Assembly: GCF_029626145.1 (NCBI RefSeq)
Contig: NZ_JARUBJ010000002.1
Location: 5,863,501 to 5,927,500, forward strand
Length of the DNA: 64,000 bases
Reading direction: 5' to 3'
Source of the DNA: Micromonospora sp. WMMD961
Lineage (GTDB): Bacteria; Actinomycetota; Actinomycetes; Mycobacteriales; Micromonosporaceae
This document shows, one piece after another, positions 1 through 7,354 of the stretch. A program made the translations under genes and the position numbers. Under the pieces are notes generated by a model, which was not told where the DNA came from, ran no database searches, and worked only from the letters and a program-made list of their open reading frames with translations. Every line of letters starts with the position of its first letter. Position 1 is the first letter of the stretch.

Positions 1-618
1 CGTCAGCGGCGTACGCCAGACGTTGGCCCCGCCCTGGCTGACGAAGCCCTCGATGTGGTCGCCCAGCCACCCGACGTGGATGTGGCCCAGCTCGAAGCGG
101 GAGCTGTACTCGGAGTACAGGTCGGCCGCCTTGTTCAGGCAGTCGATCGTGCGATCCAACGTGCCCGCTGCACCGTCACCGTCGATCTTGCCGAACTGCA
201 TGTCGCCGAGCAGGACGAGGAAACCGTGATCGCCCTGCGGCCGGCTCTCGTGGACCAGGCCCTCGTACGGCTTGATCGCGGCGAACAGCTCGTCCAGGTT
301 CGGGCGCTCGGCCTCGGGCGAGCCGGCGCGGGTGTAGGTGTAGCGGGCGCTGACGCCGGTCTCGCCGTTCGCCATCGTCCACTCCGACGAGCGGAAGCCA
401 GACGCCACCCACACCGCAGGGTCGAGGCCCTGGCTGCGGAGGTGCGCGGTCGCGGCGTCCTCGGTGACATCCTCGGCCGGGCCCCGCACGGTGACCTGAG
501 CGGTGTCGCCAGAAACCTCTACCTGCTTGGTGAAGTGGCGCTCGGGATCGAGGCCGCCGCCCGGCAGCGCCGTGACGGTCGGCTTGGCCAACAGCTCGTC
601 GAGCAGTTCGTTGCTCAC
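1..618 (-). CDS. phage metallophosphoesterase-like protein, partial (C-terminus outside window)
   Basis: The frame is open from a GTG at 618 to the left edge, giving about 206 residues without a stop. The GTG overlaps the TGA of the upstream gene in a GTGA junction and is preceded by AGGAGC. Two acidic motifs, LGDMQFGK and WLGDHIEG, separated by about 45 residues, resemble the GD-type metal-binding motifs of calcineurin-like phosphoesterases found in replication regions of actinophages. The family assignment is a motif-level inference because the C-terminal half is missing. It belongs to the leftward replication operon. Confidence 0.6.
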   Translation of the reverse strand, partial: MSNELLDELLAKPTVTALPGGGLDPERHFTKQVEVSGDTAQVTVRGPAEDVTEDAATAHLRSQGLDPAVWVASGFRSSEWTMANGETGVSARYTYTRAGSPEAERPNLDELFAAIKPYEGLVHESRPQGDHGFLVLLGDMQFGKIDGDGAAGTLDRTIDCLNKAADLYSEYSSRFELGHIHVGWLGDHIEGFVSQGGANVWRTPLT

Positions 619-845
619 TGGTTGAATCGCTCCTGCCTGGCGAGTGCTCGCCGGTACGTGCGGATCGTGGAGGCGGAGACTGGCGTGCCGGCTCGGTGGA
701 GCCAGTCGGCCAGGTACTCCGCGGGGGTGGAGCCGAGCAGGTGAGGCAGGAAGGCCGCCCGGGTCGCGTCGTTCATCGCGTCCCAGGCGGCCTTCAGCCG
801 TGGTCCAGGTCTGCCCGGCAGCTCGGCCGGGTCGCCTTCGGTCAT
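615..845 (-). CDS. small phage protein with HTH-like C-terminus
   Basis: This 76-residue protein overlaps both neighbours by 4 bp (ATGA at its start, GTGA at its end), so it is translationally coupled. The segment PAEYLADWLHRAGTPVSAS followed by TIRTYRR reads like a helix-turn-helix of the type seen in small actinophage DNA-binding proteins. No catalytic motif is visible. A DNA-binding role in replication or packaging control is a guess from shape and position. Confidence 0.7.
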   Translation of the reverse strand: MTEGDPAELPGRPGPRLKAAWDAMNDATRAAFLPHLLGSTPAEYLADWLHRAGTPVSASTIRTYRRALARQERFNQ

Positions 846-1135
846 GCGTCGCTCGCGGCGACGATCCGGTGCACGACGCCGCTCGCGTCCACGATCAGGT
901 CTGCCGTGTCAGTGAGGGCGAACGCCTGCAACCGTGCGACGACCTCGATGGCCTTCGGGGGCTCGGTGATCTCGCTACCGAAGAACTGCCACCAGGTGAG
1001 GCCGTCGTCCTCGCCGTCGTCGTCGTCCCAGGCGAAGTCGTCGCGGATGTCGCGGAACCGGGCGAGCTGCGGTACCAGCTCAGGGAAGTGGCGCACACGC
1101 ACCAGCGCGAGGTCACCGTCCTTCAGCTCAGGCAC
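842..1135 (-). CDS. hypothetical acidic phage protein
   Basis: The 97-residue product has an acidic run (WDDDDGEDDG, near residue 40) and ends ...VVHRIVAASDA. I chose the GTG at 1135, which overlaps the upstream stop by 8 bp. A longer in-frame start at 1171 would overlap the previous gene by about 44 bp. No family is recognised. Tight coupling on both sides places it in the replication operon. Confidence 0.65.
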   Translation of the reverse strand: MPELKDGDLALVRVRHFPELVPQLARFRDIRDDFAWDDDDGEDDGLTWWQFFGSEITEPPKAIEVVARLQAFALTDTADLIVDASGVVHRIVAASDA

Positions 1136-1526
1136 CGAGGGCCCGCCGCTTCCGACTGGCCTCGTAGGCACCGATGACCACGGCGGCCAGGTCCAGAAGC
1201 TCGGACTCCCGGGTGTCGTCGTCGGTCTGCGAGAGAGCGATGTAGGCAGAGCCGAGGATCACGCCATCCCAGGCGTACATGTGCCGGTTGGCCCGGTACC
1301 GGTTGTTCTGCGCCCAGCGGTCCGCCTTGGGCTGGTACTCCTCGGCGATGGGGAACCCGTCCGGGTACATCGGCGCGTCCTGGAGGCTCGGCGCGATGCC
1401 GCGCAGCCGCTCGCGCCGTTGACGCAGCCGGAGGAGCGTGTTCTCGGTGACCTCCAGGCCGTTGTCAGTCCACAGCACGGAGGCCAGCTCCAGGAACTCG
1501 TCCTCGGTCATCTCTTCGTCGCTCAC
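1128..1526 (-). CDS. hypothetical phage protein
   Basis: This 132-residue protein starts at a GTG overlapping the TGA of the primase frame (GTGA). The N-terminus is acidic and helical, the middle is rich in Arg, Tyr and Trp (around residues 70-90), and the C-terminus is Ala-rich and helical. No family is recognised. It lies directly downstream of the primase, which suggests a replication accessory, but this rests on context only. Confidence 0.7.
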   Translation of the reverse strand: MSDEEMTEDEFLELASVLWTDNGLEVTENTLLRLRQRRERLRGIAPSLQDAPMYPDGFPIAEEYQPKADRWAQNNRYRANRHMYAWDGVILGSAYIALSQTDDDTRESELLDLAAVVIGAYEASRKRRALGA

Positions 1527-2173
1527 TGGCTGTTCCCCCTCCAGGCCGTGCGCAGGGCTTCCACCCCGCCGGCCAGGTACGTATCGGTGACATCGCCCTG
1601 CTTGAGGTTGATGCCCTTGGCTTGCCGCAGCGCTCGGGTGACTCGCTGCGTGAACTCCGCGCCCGCGTCGTCGGGGTCGCCCCAGACCCAGATCCGGCTG
1701 AAGCCGGCGAGCATCCGGCGGTGCCGGCCCTTCCAGTTCTTCGCGCCCGGAGCGGCCACCGCGTGGACGCCGAGCTTGTGGCGCAGGATGACCCGGTCCA
1801 GCTCGCCTTCGGTCACGTGGATCTCGTCGCCGGCCTGGTGGATGGAGTCGACGCCGTACATCCGGGCGGACTCGCCGGCCACCGTGAGGTACTTCCCGTG
1901 GCCGAGGGCTCGGTGGTCGTGCTCCTGAAGGCAGCGGAAGCGGATCTGCACCGGCCTGCCGTCCTTGTTCAGGTACGGGATGGACAGCCAGCCGACGAAC
2001 CGGCCGTGTCCGGGCAGGGGGTCAAGTACGACGCCAAGACGGGCGGTAACCGCCTCCTCCTGGCCGATCCCTCTTGCCAGCAGGTACCTTGCGACGTCCG
2101 CCGTAAGCTGACCCTGATAGGCGCTGGTCGCTTCCTCCAGAGCTTCCCGCTGCGAATCCGACAGAGGCCGCAA
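1523..2173 (-). CDS. phage DNA primase, TOPRIM part (second frame)
   Basis: The frame encodes a toprim-like primase core: YLLARGI, then GWLSIPYLNKDGRP, HVTEGELD (the TOPRIM acidic Glu) and VWGDPDDAG (the DxD-type metal motif). Together these are the landmarks of phage and DnaG-like primase catalytic domains. The open frame begins right after a TGA at 2216-2218, and its first usable start is a TTG at 2173. A strong AAGGAGGGG lies 25 nt upstream, too far for normal initiation. The zinc-finger half is encoded in the preceding frame, so the functional enzyme probably needs a frameshift; see the separate finding. It would make RNA primers for phage replication together with the helicase at 2940. 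Confidence 0.8.
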   Translation of the reverse strand: MRPLSDSQREALEEATSAYQGQLTADVARYLLARGIGQEEAVTARLGVVLDPLPGHGRFVGWLSIPYLNKDGRPVQIRFRCLQEHDHRALGHGKYLTVAGESARMYGVDSIHQAGDEIHVTEGELDRVILRHKLGVHAVAAPGAKNWKGRHRRMLAGFSRIWVWGDPDDAGAEFTQRVTRALRQAKGINLKQGDVTDTYLAGGVEALRTAWRGNSQ

Positions 2174-2408
2174 GGGCTCTTGCTGCTCGATAGTCGATCC
2201 CCTCCTTCTCCATGATCAGCGTGTAGCTGTCGCCCCCCTTGCCGCAGGAGTGGCAGTTCCACAGGTCTCGGTCTGTGTTGATGGACATCGACGGCGTCCG
2301 GTCCGCGTCCTGAAGCGGGCACGGCACCATCTGCGAGACCCGCATCGGGTTGTAGGGCACCTCGTAGTGGTCGAGCACCGCCGTGAGGGCCGGGCGCTCG
2401 TCGCTCAC
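2022..2408 (-). CDS. phage DNA primase, CHC2 zinc-finger part (first frame)
   Basis: Starts at a GTG in an ACCAGTGA junction with the upstream gene. Residues 1-80 carry a zinc-finger primase module: PCPLQDADRTPSMSI, then WNCHSCGKGGDSY with CxxCGKGGD. The sequence after about residue 85 turns into low-complexity Gly/Arg/Pro that looks like out-of-frame reading, while the +1 frame from about 2173 encodes the TOPRIM core. The true product is therefore probably the N-terminal 80-90 residues joined to that frame, or two separate subunits. Confidence 0.75.
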   Translation of the reverse strand: MSDERPALTAVLDHYEVPYNPMRVSQMVPCPLQDADRTPSMSINTDRDLWNCHSCGKGGDSYTLIMEKEGIDYRAARALAASVGFAAGSSGGSDQRLSGSAYGGRRKVPAGKRDRPGGGGYRPSWRRT

Positions 2409-2554
2409 TGGTGGCGCACTCCGAAGAACTGCTCGATGGCTTCGATGGCCTTGCCGCCGATGAACTCCGGCTCGTCGCCGTGGGCGAACTCGTGGAGCGC
2501 GTCGTCCTCGAAGGCGCGGTACGCCTTGATCTCGTCCCAGAACTTCAGCTTCAC
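2405..2554 (-). CDS. small hypothetical phage protein
   Basis: A 49-residue acidic protein (starts VKLKFWDEIKAYRAFEDD, ends EQFFGVRHQ) with GTGA-type 4-bp overlaps at both ends. Such gapless coupling between the resolvase-like gene and the primase supports that it is real despite its size. Function unknown. Confidence 0.65.
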   Translation of the reverse strand: MKLKFWDEIKAYRAFEDDALHEFAHGDEPEFIGGKAIEAIEQFFGVRHQ

Positions 2555-2940
2555 GAGCGCCCCAGTCCCAGGAACTCGCCCAGGGTGGTGAGCACGTAGG
2601 CGTCGCGCCAGTTCATGCCCTTGCGCTTCACGACGGCGATGCCCTGCACCGCGCTGCGGTCCAGGCCGCGATGCTTGGCGAAGTGTCCCGCCTCCAGCAC
2701 CGCCTGGCGGACGAACTCCGCCGGGTGAAGCACGCCGGCCTTGGCCTCGATCACCACGAACTTCGGCGGAGGCGTCAGGGCCCACGGGTCGCGGATGACG
2801 TGGTCGCCCTCGTCCTCCTTGCCCGTGAGCACCAGGCGCTCGACGTCGAGGCCATCGCCTCGCAGCCCGTTGCGTAGGTCGCTCTGCCAGCGGGCACCGT
2901 TGGCCCGGTTGCGCTTGTTGCGCGCAGCGACGTCGGTCAC
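2551..2940 (-). CDS. PD-(D/E)XK Holliday-junction-resolvase-like nuclease
   Basis: This 129-residue protein starts at a GTG overlapping the upstream TAG (TAGTG). Visible landmarks are GARWQSDLRNGL near residue 19, DEGDHVIRD with the metal-binding Asp, and KFVVIEAKAG with the E-x-K catalytic pair. These follow the order of archaeal Hjc/RecB-like resolvases: early basic helix, D in a strand, ExK in the next strand. It likely cleaves branched replication or recombination intermediates before packaging. The exact subfamily cannot be fixed without a profile search. Confidence 0.7.
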   Translation of the reverse strand: MTDVAARNKRNRANGARWQSDLRNGLRGDGLDVERLVLTGKEDEGDHVIRDPWALTPPPKFVVIEAKAGVLHPAEFVRQAVLEAGHFAKHRGLDRSAVQGIAVVKRKGMNWRDAYVLTTLGEFLGLGRS

Positions 2941-3767
2941 TAGCTCACCCCCTGAAGCATCCGTCGCTGCATGGGCGACTCGGCGTGGAACATGGTGTAG
3001 TCGGGCTCGGCGTGCAGAACCGCGTAGCTGCGGGCGGTCGGGTCGCATGGGCCCATCCGCTGCTTGATGCACGCGATCCGGTACGTCAGGTCGTTCGGGT
3101 CCAGCGCCACCGAGAGCGACAGCTCCGGCTTCTCGCTGAGGCCGCCCTTGACCTGGTCGCGCGACGGCGGAGCCCACGGGTCGCTCTTGGCTTCCCAGCT
3201 CTTGTCGCTGGCGTGGTGCATAAGGATCACGGTCGAGCCAGTGGCGCGGGCAAGCTCCGTCGCCTGCGACATCACGGCCATCTGCTCCGTGTAGTCGCTC
3301 TCGGCGTTCTCGAAGTCCATGAGGTTGTCGAAGACGATGACCTGCGGGTAGGCGTCCCACAGCTCGACGTACGCCTCCAGCTCCTCATCCACCTGCCGCC
3401 AGGTGATCGGCGAGCCGAACGAGAAGGTGATCGGCACGTCGGTCAGGGCCTTGACGTACTTCTCTGGGTTGACCGCCATGCCGGCCTCTACCTGCTCCGT
3501 GGTCTCGCGTACCGCCATGGAGGCGAGGCGAGACGAGGCGGTGAAGGCGCTCATGTCGGCGCTGAAGTACAGCGTCGGCAGGCGCATGTGGGCGGTCCAG
3601 TAGAGGGCAAGGCCACTCTTCTGCGTGCCGGATCGGCCGGCGACCATGATGACCTGACCGTGCCGGGGCCGGACGCCTCGGTCGTAGAGAGCCTTGAACG
3701 CGGGAACGCGGGGCAGCTCCTTGCCGGCCTCCGCGTGCAGGGTGAGCGACCTACCAGGGGTCAGCAC
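2940..3767 (-). CDS. phage replicative helicase / RecA-fold ATPase (DnaB-like)
   Basis: The protein has 275 residues. Walker A is GRSGTQKS (about residue 45), Walker B is VIVFDNL (about residue 141), and a sensor-type ILMHHA follows around residue 180. This order is that of short DnaB C-domain or RepA/KaiC-like phage helicases that lack the DnaB N-terminal domain. It starts with GTG after AAGGAGG and sits next to the primase, consistent with a phage replisome. It heads a tightly overlapping leftward gene run, with a stem-loop just upstream at 3806-3851. Confidence 0.8.
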   Translation of the reverse strand: MLTPGRSLTLHAEAGKELPRVPAFKALYDRGVRPRHGQVIMVAGRSGTQKSGLALYWTAHMRLPTLYFSADMSAFTASSRLASMAVRETTEQVEAGMAVNPEKYVKALTDVPITFSFGSPITWRQVDEELEAYVELWDAYPQVIVFDNLMDFENAESDYTEQMAVMSQATELARATGSTVILMHHASDKSWEAKSDPWAPPSRDQVKGGLSEKPELSLSVALDPNDLTYRIACIKQRMGPCDPTARSYAVLHAEPDYTMFHAESPMQRRMLQGVS

Positions 3768-3805
3768 TCGGTGTGTTCCTCCTTCCGTGAGAGCGCGGCC
3801 CAGAG

Positions 3806-3851
3806 GGCGGGTGTCGAGCTACGAGGCCGAACCTCACGCCCGACACCCGCC
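3806..3851. other. inverted repeat between helicase and upstream gene
   Basis: An 11-bp perfect stem (GGCGGGTGTCG with CGACACCCGCC) encloses 24 nt. It lies in the 90-bp gap between two leftward genes. It could be a weak terminator, an RNA-stability element or a protein site. There is no U-run, so a terminator call is uncertain. Confidence 0.5.
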
Positions 3852-3858
3852 GGGGCAG

Positions 3859-4308
3859 TCACTCGAAGGAGGGCATCGCGCCGGACGCCAAGGCGTCCGC
3901 GACGGCGCTCTCGCGCTTCTGGTAGTAGTCGCCGACCTGCGACTCCACCTCGGGGGCGACGTCGCGGAAGACGTAGCCCGAACCGTTGGCGGTCGGGATG
4001 CGGCGCAGGATTCCGACCATCGCGCCACCCATGACCTGCTCCAGGGTGGAGGTCAGCATGCCGTGGACGAACTTCGCGTCCTTGATGACCTCGCTGGGCT
4101 CGCCCTTCTCCAGCGCCTCGCTGTTGGCGAAGATCGTGACGTCGGCCGTCACCTCGTCGCGCAGGGTGGTCTTGCCGTTGTAGGTGTTCGAGACGCCCTT
4201 CTGGATGCGCTTCGGCTCGACGAGCAGCGCCAGATCGGTCATGTGGTCGGACACGCGGAAGAACGTGCCGCCGGAGAACGAGGACGGCTTAGCGAACTGG
4301 AAACCCAC
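3859..4308 (-). CDS. hypothetical phage replication-region protein
   Basis: 149 residues, starting at a GTG in the context GAGGAG-N5-CAACCAGTG. It has a beta-rich centre (FFRVSDHM, ADVTIFANSEAL, GYVFRDVAPEVESQVGDYYQ). Position between the helicase and the exonuclease block suggests a single-stranded-DNA-binding or annealing role, but no OB-fold signature is certain. The perfect 18-bp repeat at 4336-4353 lies immediately upstream. Confidence 0.7.
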   Translation of the reverse strand: MGFQFAKPSSFSGGTFFRVSDHMTDLALLVEPKRIQKGVSNTYNGKTTLRDEVTADVTIFANSEALEKGEPSEVIKDAKFVHGMLTSTLEQVMGGAMVGILRRIPTANGSGYVFRDVAPEVESQVGDYYQKRESAVADALASGAMPSFE

Positions 4309-4335
4309 TGGTTGAAACTCCTCGGGTAGAACGGA

Positions 4336-4353
4336 TGTCAGCCTTGCAGTATC
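4336..4353 (-). promoter_or_regulatory. 18-bp dispersed operator-like element
   Basis: Exact consensus copy GATACTGCAAGGCTGACA, oriented leftward like local transcription. It lies in the 64-bp gap between the stop at 4373 and the GTG at 4308. Inferred repressor-binding (stoperator-type) site. Confidence 0.6.
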
Positions 4354-4372
4354 GGGTCGAGCAGAAGAACGG

Positions 4373-4651
4373 TCAGGCGATCAGGGCGCGGATCTTGTCG
4401 GCAGCCTCGGCGTTGCGGTCGGCCTGCTCGTCGGCGTGCAGCGCGAGGTCGTTCAGCCGCTCGACCTCGGCGCGGACCGCGATGCCGATGGCGGCCTGCT
4501 CCTCGGAGGCGCGCTCCAGCTCGGCGGCGGCAGCCTCGAAGGTGTTGCGCGCCCAGGCAGCCGAGGCGGCAGCCGCGTTGACCCGGTCCTCCAGGGTCGG
4601 CTGGGCGTCGGTGCTGGCGTCGGTCTGACGGAAGGCCAGAGTGAAGGCCAC
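4373..4651 (-). CDS. hypothetical Ala/Glu-rich coiled-coil protein
   Basis: 92 residues, starting at a GTG preceded by AGGGG. From about residue 15 the chain is a long amphipathic helix rich in Ala, Glu and Arg, probably a coiled coil. No known family. It sits in the leftward early operon. Confidence 0.65.
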   Translation of the reverse strand: MAFTLAFRQTDASTDAQPTLEDRVNAAAASAAWARNTFEAAAAELERASEEQAAIGIAVRAEVERLNDLALHADEQADRNAEAADKIRALIA

Positions 4652-4671
4652 GGTTGGGGTACCCCTGTCTC

Positions 4672-4821
4672 TCAACGGTTGATGCATCGGACCGGCGCGT
4701 CGCCGGCCTTGGAGAACGACCACAGGCCACATGGGGCCTTGGCCCAGACCGTGGCGCTACACACGAGCACCATCAGCAGGACGAGGCTGGAGATGAACGC
4801 GCCGAAGCGGTCGCCCTTCAC
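4672..4821 (-). CDS. small single-pass membrane protein
   Basis: A 49-residue product that starts at GTG within a GTGA overlap with the upstream gene. One hydrophobic helix (AFISSLVLLMVLVCSATVW, residues about 7-25) is followed by a short Cys-containing tail. Coupling to both neighbours and a clear membrane helix support that it is real. Function unknown. Confidence 0.6.
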   Translation of the reverse strand: MKGDRFGAFISSLVLLMVLVCSATVWAKAPCGLWSFSKAGDAPVRCINR

Positions 4822-5309
4822 TTGCCGCTCAGCGCCTTGCCCTTGGCCTTCCAGGCGTCCATGACCGCGGCGTCCGCGAAGGCGGCCTGGTTCTCGGCCC
4901 AGATCCGCTGGAGCGACGGGACGTCCTCCGCGTTCTTGATCAGGGCCAGGAGCGGGTTCTCAGCCGGCACGGCCGGCGTCGACTGGGCCTGGGCCCACGG
5001 GTCGCCGCCCGACTTGGCCGGGCTGCTGGTGTTCCAGGGCGGCGAGTCCTGCTTGCCCTGCGAGAGCACCGTCCCGCCGAGCTTGCCCGCCACGTTGCCC
5101 ACGCCGTGCGCGATCGTCGTCGCGTTCACGACCACCTCGTGGAGGCTGAGGTCGTTGTGCTGGTCGTACGGGATGCTGAAGTAGTCGATCAGGTCTTCAC
5201 GCACCTCGTGCGGCTGACCCTTGAAGACCGACCAGGTGTCCTGGTAGCCCTTGCCGTGCTTGATGGTCACGGTGACACCGCGACCGCCCGGCTCGCTTGC
5301 GACACTCAC
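4818..5309 (-). CDS. hypothetical phage protein
   Basis: 163 residues. It starts at GTG after GGGGAG in a CAACCAGTGAG context. The N-terminus (VTIKHGKGYQDTWSVFKG) is beta-like, followed by a Pro/Ser-rich linker and a helical C-terminus (LQRIWAENQAAF...). Similar domain layouts occur in uncharacterised actinophage early proteins. It is the first gene behind two copies of the 18-bp element, suggesting a promoter here under repressor control. Confidence 0.7.
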   Translation of the reverse strand: MSVASEPGGRGVTVTIKHGKGYQDTWSVFKGQPHEVREDLIDYFSIPYDQHNDLSLHEVVVNATTIAHGVGNVAGKLGGTVLSQGKQDSPPWNTSSPAKSGGDPWAQAQSTPAVPAENPLLALIKNAEDVPSLQRIWAENQAAFADAAVMDAWKAKGKALSGK

Positions 5310-5345
5310 TGGTTGTCGCTCTCCCCTCTCTCGTGTACTGCTCTA

Positions 5346-5363
5346 TGTTAGCCTTGCAGTATC
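5346..5363 (-). promoter_or_regulatory. 18-bp dispersed operator-like element, promoter-associated
   Basis: GATACTGCAAGGCTAACA on the minus strand, followed by TAG (AACATAGAG). TTGCCG lies upstream at about promoter spacing. Together these suggest an element overlapping a leftward promoter for the gene starting at 5309. Confidence 0.55.
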
Positions 5364-5387
5364 TCCGCGGCAAGCTGATGTGAGCTA

Positions 5388-5405
5388 TGCCATCCTTGCA
5401 GTATC
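5388..5405 (-). promoter_or_regulatory. 18-bp dispersed operator-like element
   Basis: GATACTGCAAGGATGGCA on the minus strand, 42 bp upstream of the 5346 copy (four helical turns) and followed by TAG. It overlaps the last codon region of the exonuclease gene. Confidence 0.55.
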
Positions 5406-6336
5406 AGCCCGCAGAGAAGGGCTGCATGACCTTCGTGCGACGCCACTCCCTGACCTTGCCGGCCAGCTCGACGCCACGCCAGCCCTCGGCCAGGTTGATC
5501 CAGTAGACGGTGCACTGTCCGGTGCCCGCCGGCAGGTGGACGATGAGCCCCCAGCGCTGGTTGACGTTGGGCAGCTCGGAGTACGCGGCGGCTGCCTGCT
5601 CCGCCGTGAATTCGGTCTTCTTCCAGGCGGCGAAGGCGACCTCGTCCTCCACGTCGACCGGGAAGCGCGACGGGTCGTAGAGCTTGCCCCGGCTGTAGTC
5701 GGCGAGCTGCATCGCCATCTTCTGCGCGCCGTACTCGACGCTGCCGGTCTTCAGGTCGGTGATCAGGTTGCCCGCCGGCTCGCCGTCAGGGTCCAACCCG
5801 TCGTACTCCGACACCCGGTCAGGCGTGCCGGCCGTCTTGTTCTCGTCGACCACCACCGCCTGCTCGATGTGCTTGACGTCCAGCATCGCCGTGGCGATCT
5901 TGTAGGCCGCCATGTCGCGGACGTCTGCCTCGGAGCAGGCCGGGAGCGCTTCGCCCCGGTCGACGTACTCCGACAGGTCGTGCAGGTGCGAGCCTCGGTC
6001 GGCCTTGTTCTGCTGACCCGCCGTGGCCTTGGCCCTGGCGGCGACCTGTTTGTAGACCTTCTTGTCCTCGCTGTCGTCCGGGTTCAGGCCCATCACGCGG
6101 TTGAGCATGGTGGGCTGGAGGGCGACGCCGGCCAGGACGTACCGCTCGTCGTAGTGGCCGAGGTTGGACTTGTCCTCCAGGCAGTCGATGTACGTCGTGA
6201 CGCGGGTGTACGCCTTCGGCTTGCCGCCGCCGATCGGGACGATGAGCGGCTGCTTCTTGCCGTTGCGGGGCAGCTCCATGATGGAGGCCCGCTCGATCTG
6301 GCCGAGCTGACTCGGCCGCGCCAGGACCGCCGTCAC
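5404..6336 (-). CDS. PD-(D/E)XK (Cas4/RecB-like) exonuclease
   Basis: 310 residues starting at a GTG that overlaps the upstream TGA. The nuclease landmarks are AGTPDRVSEYDG (the PD of the motif, about residue 180) and LITDLKTGSV (D-x-K, about residue 200), followed by MAMQLADYSRG, the Q/Y helix typical of Cas4/RecB-type exonucleases in actinophages. It probably resects DNA ends for phage recombination together with the resolvase-like protein at 2551. Confidence 0.8.
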   Translation of the reverse strand: MTAVLARPSQLGQIERASIMELPRNGKKQPLIVPIGGGKPKAYTRVTTYIDCLEDKSNLGHYDERYVLAGVALQPTMLNRVMGLNPDDSEDKKVYKQVAARAKATAGQQNKADRGSHLHDLSEYVDRGEALPACSEADVRDMAAYKIATAMLDVKHIEQAVVVDENKTAGTPDRVSEYDGLDPDGEPAGNLITDLKTGSVEYGAQKMAMQLADYSRGKLYDPSRFPVDVEDEVAFAAWKKTEFTAEQAAAAYSELPNVNQRWGLIVHLPAGTGQCTVYWINLAEGWRGVELAGKVREWRRTKVMQPFSAG

Positions 6337-6587
6337 GCGGCCTCCATCGTGGACGGGGCGAACCAGTAGCGGGCGGACCGCTCCACGATCTCGACCGGAT
6401 GTTCGTGCACGCGAACCAGGCCCTCCCTGGCCGCGATGTCGTACAGCCAGGTGACGTGCCAGGCCCCGGAATCCGGCAGCAGGTCGCCGTAGTAGGCGAA
6501 GTTCTCGTCGTCCTGCACGAGGACGGCGAGGCCGTCCGGGGTTTCCTGGCGCTTGGCGGTGGGGGTGGTGATCTGCTGGTGACTCAC
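6333..6587 (-). CDS. hypothetical phage protein, first gene of leftward operon
   Basis: 84 residues, GTG start at 6587 after GAGGAGGTAAC. A longer start at 6635 lies inside the 18-bp element and has no ribosome-binding site, so it was not used. Contains VQDDENFAYYGDL and WHVTWLYDIA. Unknown function. It is the promoter-proximal gene of the leftward early transcript. Confidence 0.7.
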   Translation of the reverse strand: MSHQQITTPTAKRQETPDGLAVLVQDDENFAYYGDLLPDSGAWHVTWLYDIAAREGLVRVHEHPVEIVERSARYWFAPSTMEAA

Positions 6588-6616
6588 TCGGGGTGTTACC
6601 TCCTCGGGGGCCGCTC

Positions 6617-6634
6617 GATACTGCAAGGATAACA
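6617..6634 (+). promoter_or_regulatory. 18-bp operator-like element in early leftward promoter region
   Basis: GATACTGCAAGGATAACA on the plus strand. Read leftward, TTCAAG, 16 nt and TATCCT form a plausible promoter whose -10 hexamer lies inside the element. This would let a repressor shut off the early operon (analogous to L5 Pleft). Orientation is opposite to the other left-arm copies. Confidence 0.55.
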
Positions 6635-6735
6635 CGGCCCCGTTGCGCTTGAACTGGTGGTGCCGGACACACCTCGGTTACGTGCCCGCTACCGGCCGCA
6701 GCCGGCGAGCCGACGCTACAGGTGTTCGATCTTCG

Positions 6736-6774
6736 CCGTCCAGCTTCCTGGACGGTCGTTCAGGAAACTGGACG
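6736..6774. promoter_or_regulatory. twin palindromic operator upstream of HTH regulator
   Basis: A perfect 8-bp palindrome (CCGTCCAG-CTTC-CTGGACGG) is followed by an inverted near-copy (TTCAGGAAACTGGACG). That gives two facing copies of CGTCCAGYTTCCTGRACG. Placed about 60 bp before the regulator start, it looks like a dimeric repressor operator distinct from the 18-bp element. Confidence 0.6.
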
Positions 6775-6830
6775 AACGGATGACCTGGGGGTAGGGTCAC
6801 CCCCGCAATCAACCCCAGGAGAGAGGCATC

Positions 6831-7241
6831 GTGCCGATTCGTAGGAACATCGCTGTCGCGGATCATGCGCTCGGCCGGCTCATCGGAGCCCGGCTGGCGG
6901 ATGGCGACAGCTACGGAGACATCGCCGAACGGGGCGGCGATGCTCTCTCGAAGTCGCGGGTGCATCAGCTCGCCAACGATCCACAGCCACCCATGCCGAA
7001 GCGCGACGTCATGGAAGCCTTGGCCCGATCACTGGGCCTTCCGTATCGCGCCATACTGCGGGCTGCGGAGGAGGCGGCCGGCTTGGCTGACATCCACGTC
7101 TATCACGATCTAACGCCGGATTCGGATACAGAGATCATCATCGCGCACAGGGAGCCACTGTCACCTGAACGGCGCGCTGACGTTGCCCGAAGGGTCGAGG
7201 AGCTATTGCGCGAACTCCCTGATGAAGCGCATGATCGGTGA
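6831..7241 (+). CDS. small HTH transcriptional regulator
   Basis: 136 residues, starting with GTG after AGGAGAGAGG. The N-terminal 70 residues hold an XRE-like helix-turn-helix: LGRLIGARLADGDSYGDIAE, then SKSRVHQLANDP as recognition helix, and VMEALARSLGLPYRAIL. The C-terminus is acidic and helical. Twin palindromes lie upstream, suggesting autoregulation. It could be a Cro-like or secondary lysogeny regulator beside the gp71-like repressor at 8938. Confidence 0.75.
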   Translation: MPIRRNIAVADHALGRLIGARLADGDSYGDIAERGGDALSKSRVHQLANDPQPPMPKRDVMEALARSLGLPYRAILRAAEEAAGLADIHVYHDLTPDSDTEIIIAHREPLSPERRADVARRVEELLRELPDEAHDR

Positions 7242-7354
7242 CCCTAAACACTCTCAACAGTTGATAGAGCAAACAGTTTCGTCGATAGAATCCCTATCGG
7301 TTAGTCCCGTGCGCGGGACTACCGCCACCCCCACCCCCTGGCACAAGGAACCAC
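7242..7354 (+). promoter_or_regulatory. promoter region of lysogenic membrane-protein gene
   Basis: Contains TTGATA followed 17 nt later by GATAGA, plus two palindromes: CTCTCAAC-A-GTTGATAG (one mismatch, about 7253-7270) and perfect CGATAG-AATCC-CTATCG (7283-7299). The second covers the putative -10, so the promoter is probably regulated, perhaps by the preceding HTH protein. Confidence 0.5.

Noticed and set aside
55..744. plus-strand frame at the left edge
   Set aside because: Antisense to two coupled minus-strand genes.
6678..6965. 95-codon minus-strand frame
   Set aside because: Covers the palindromic operators and the start of the HTH gene; reads as a shadow.
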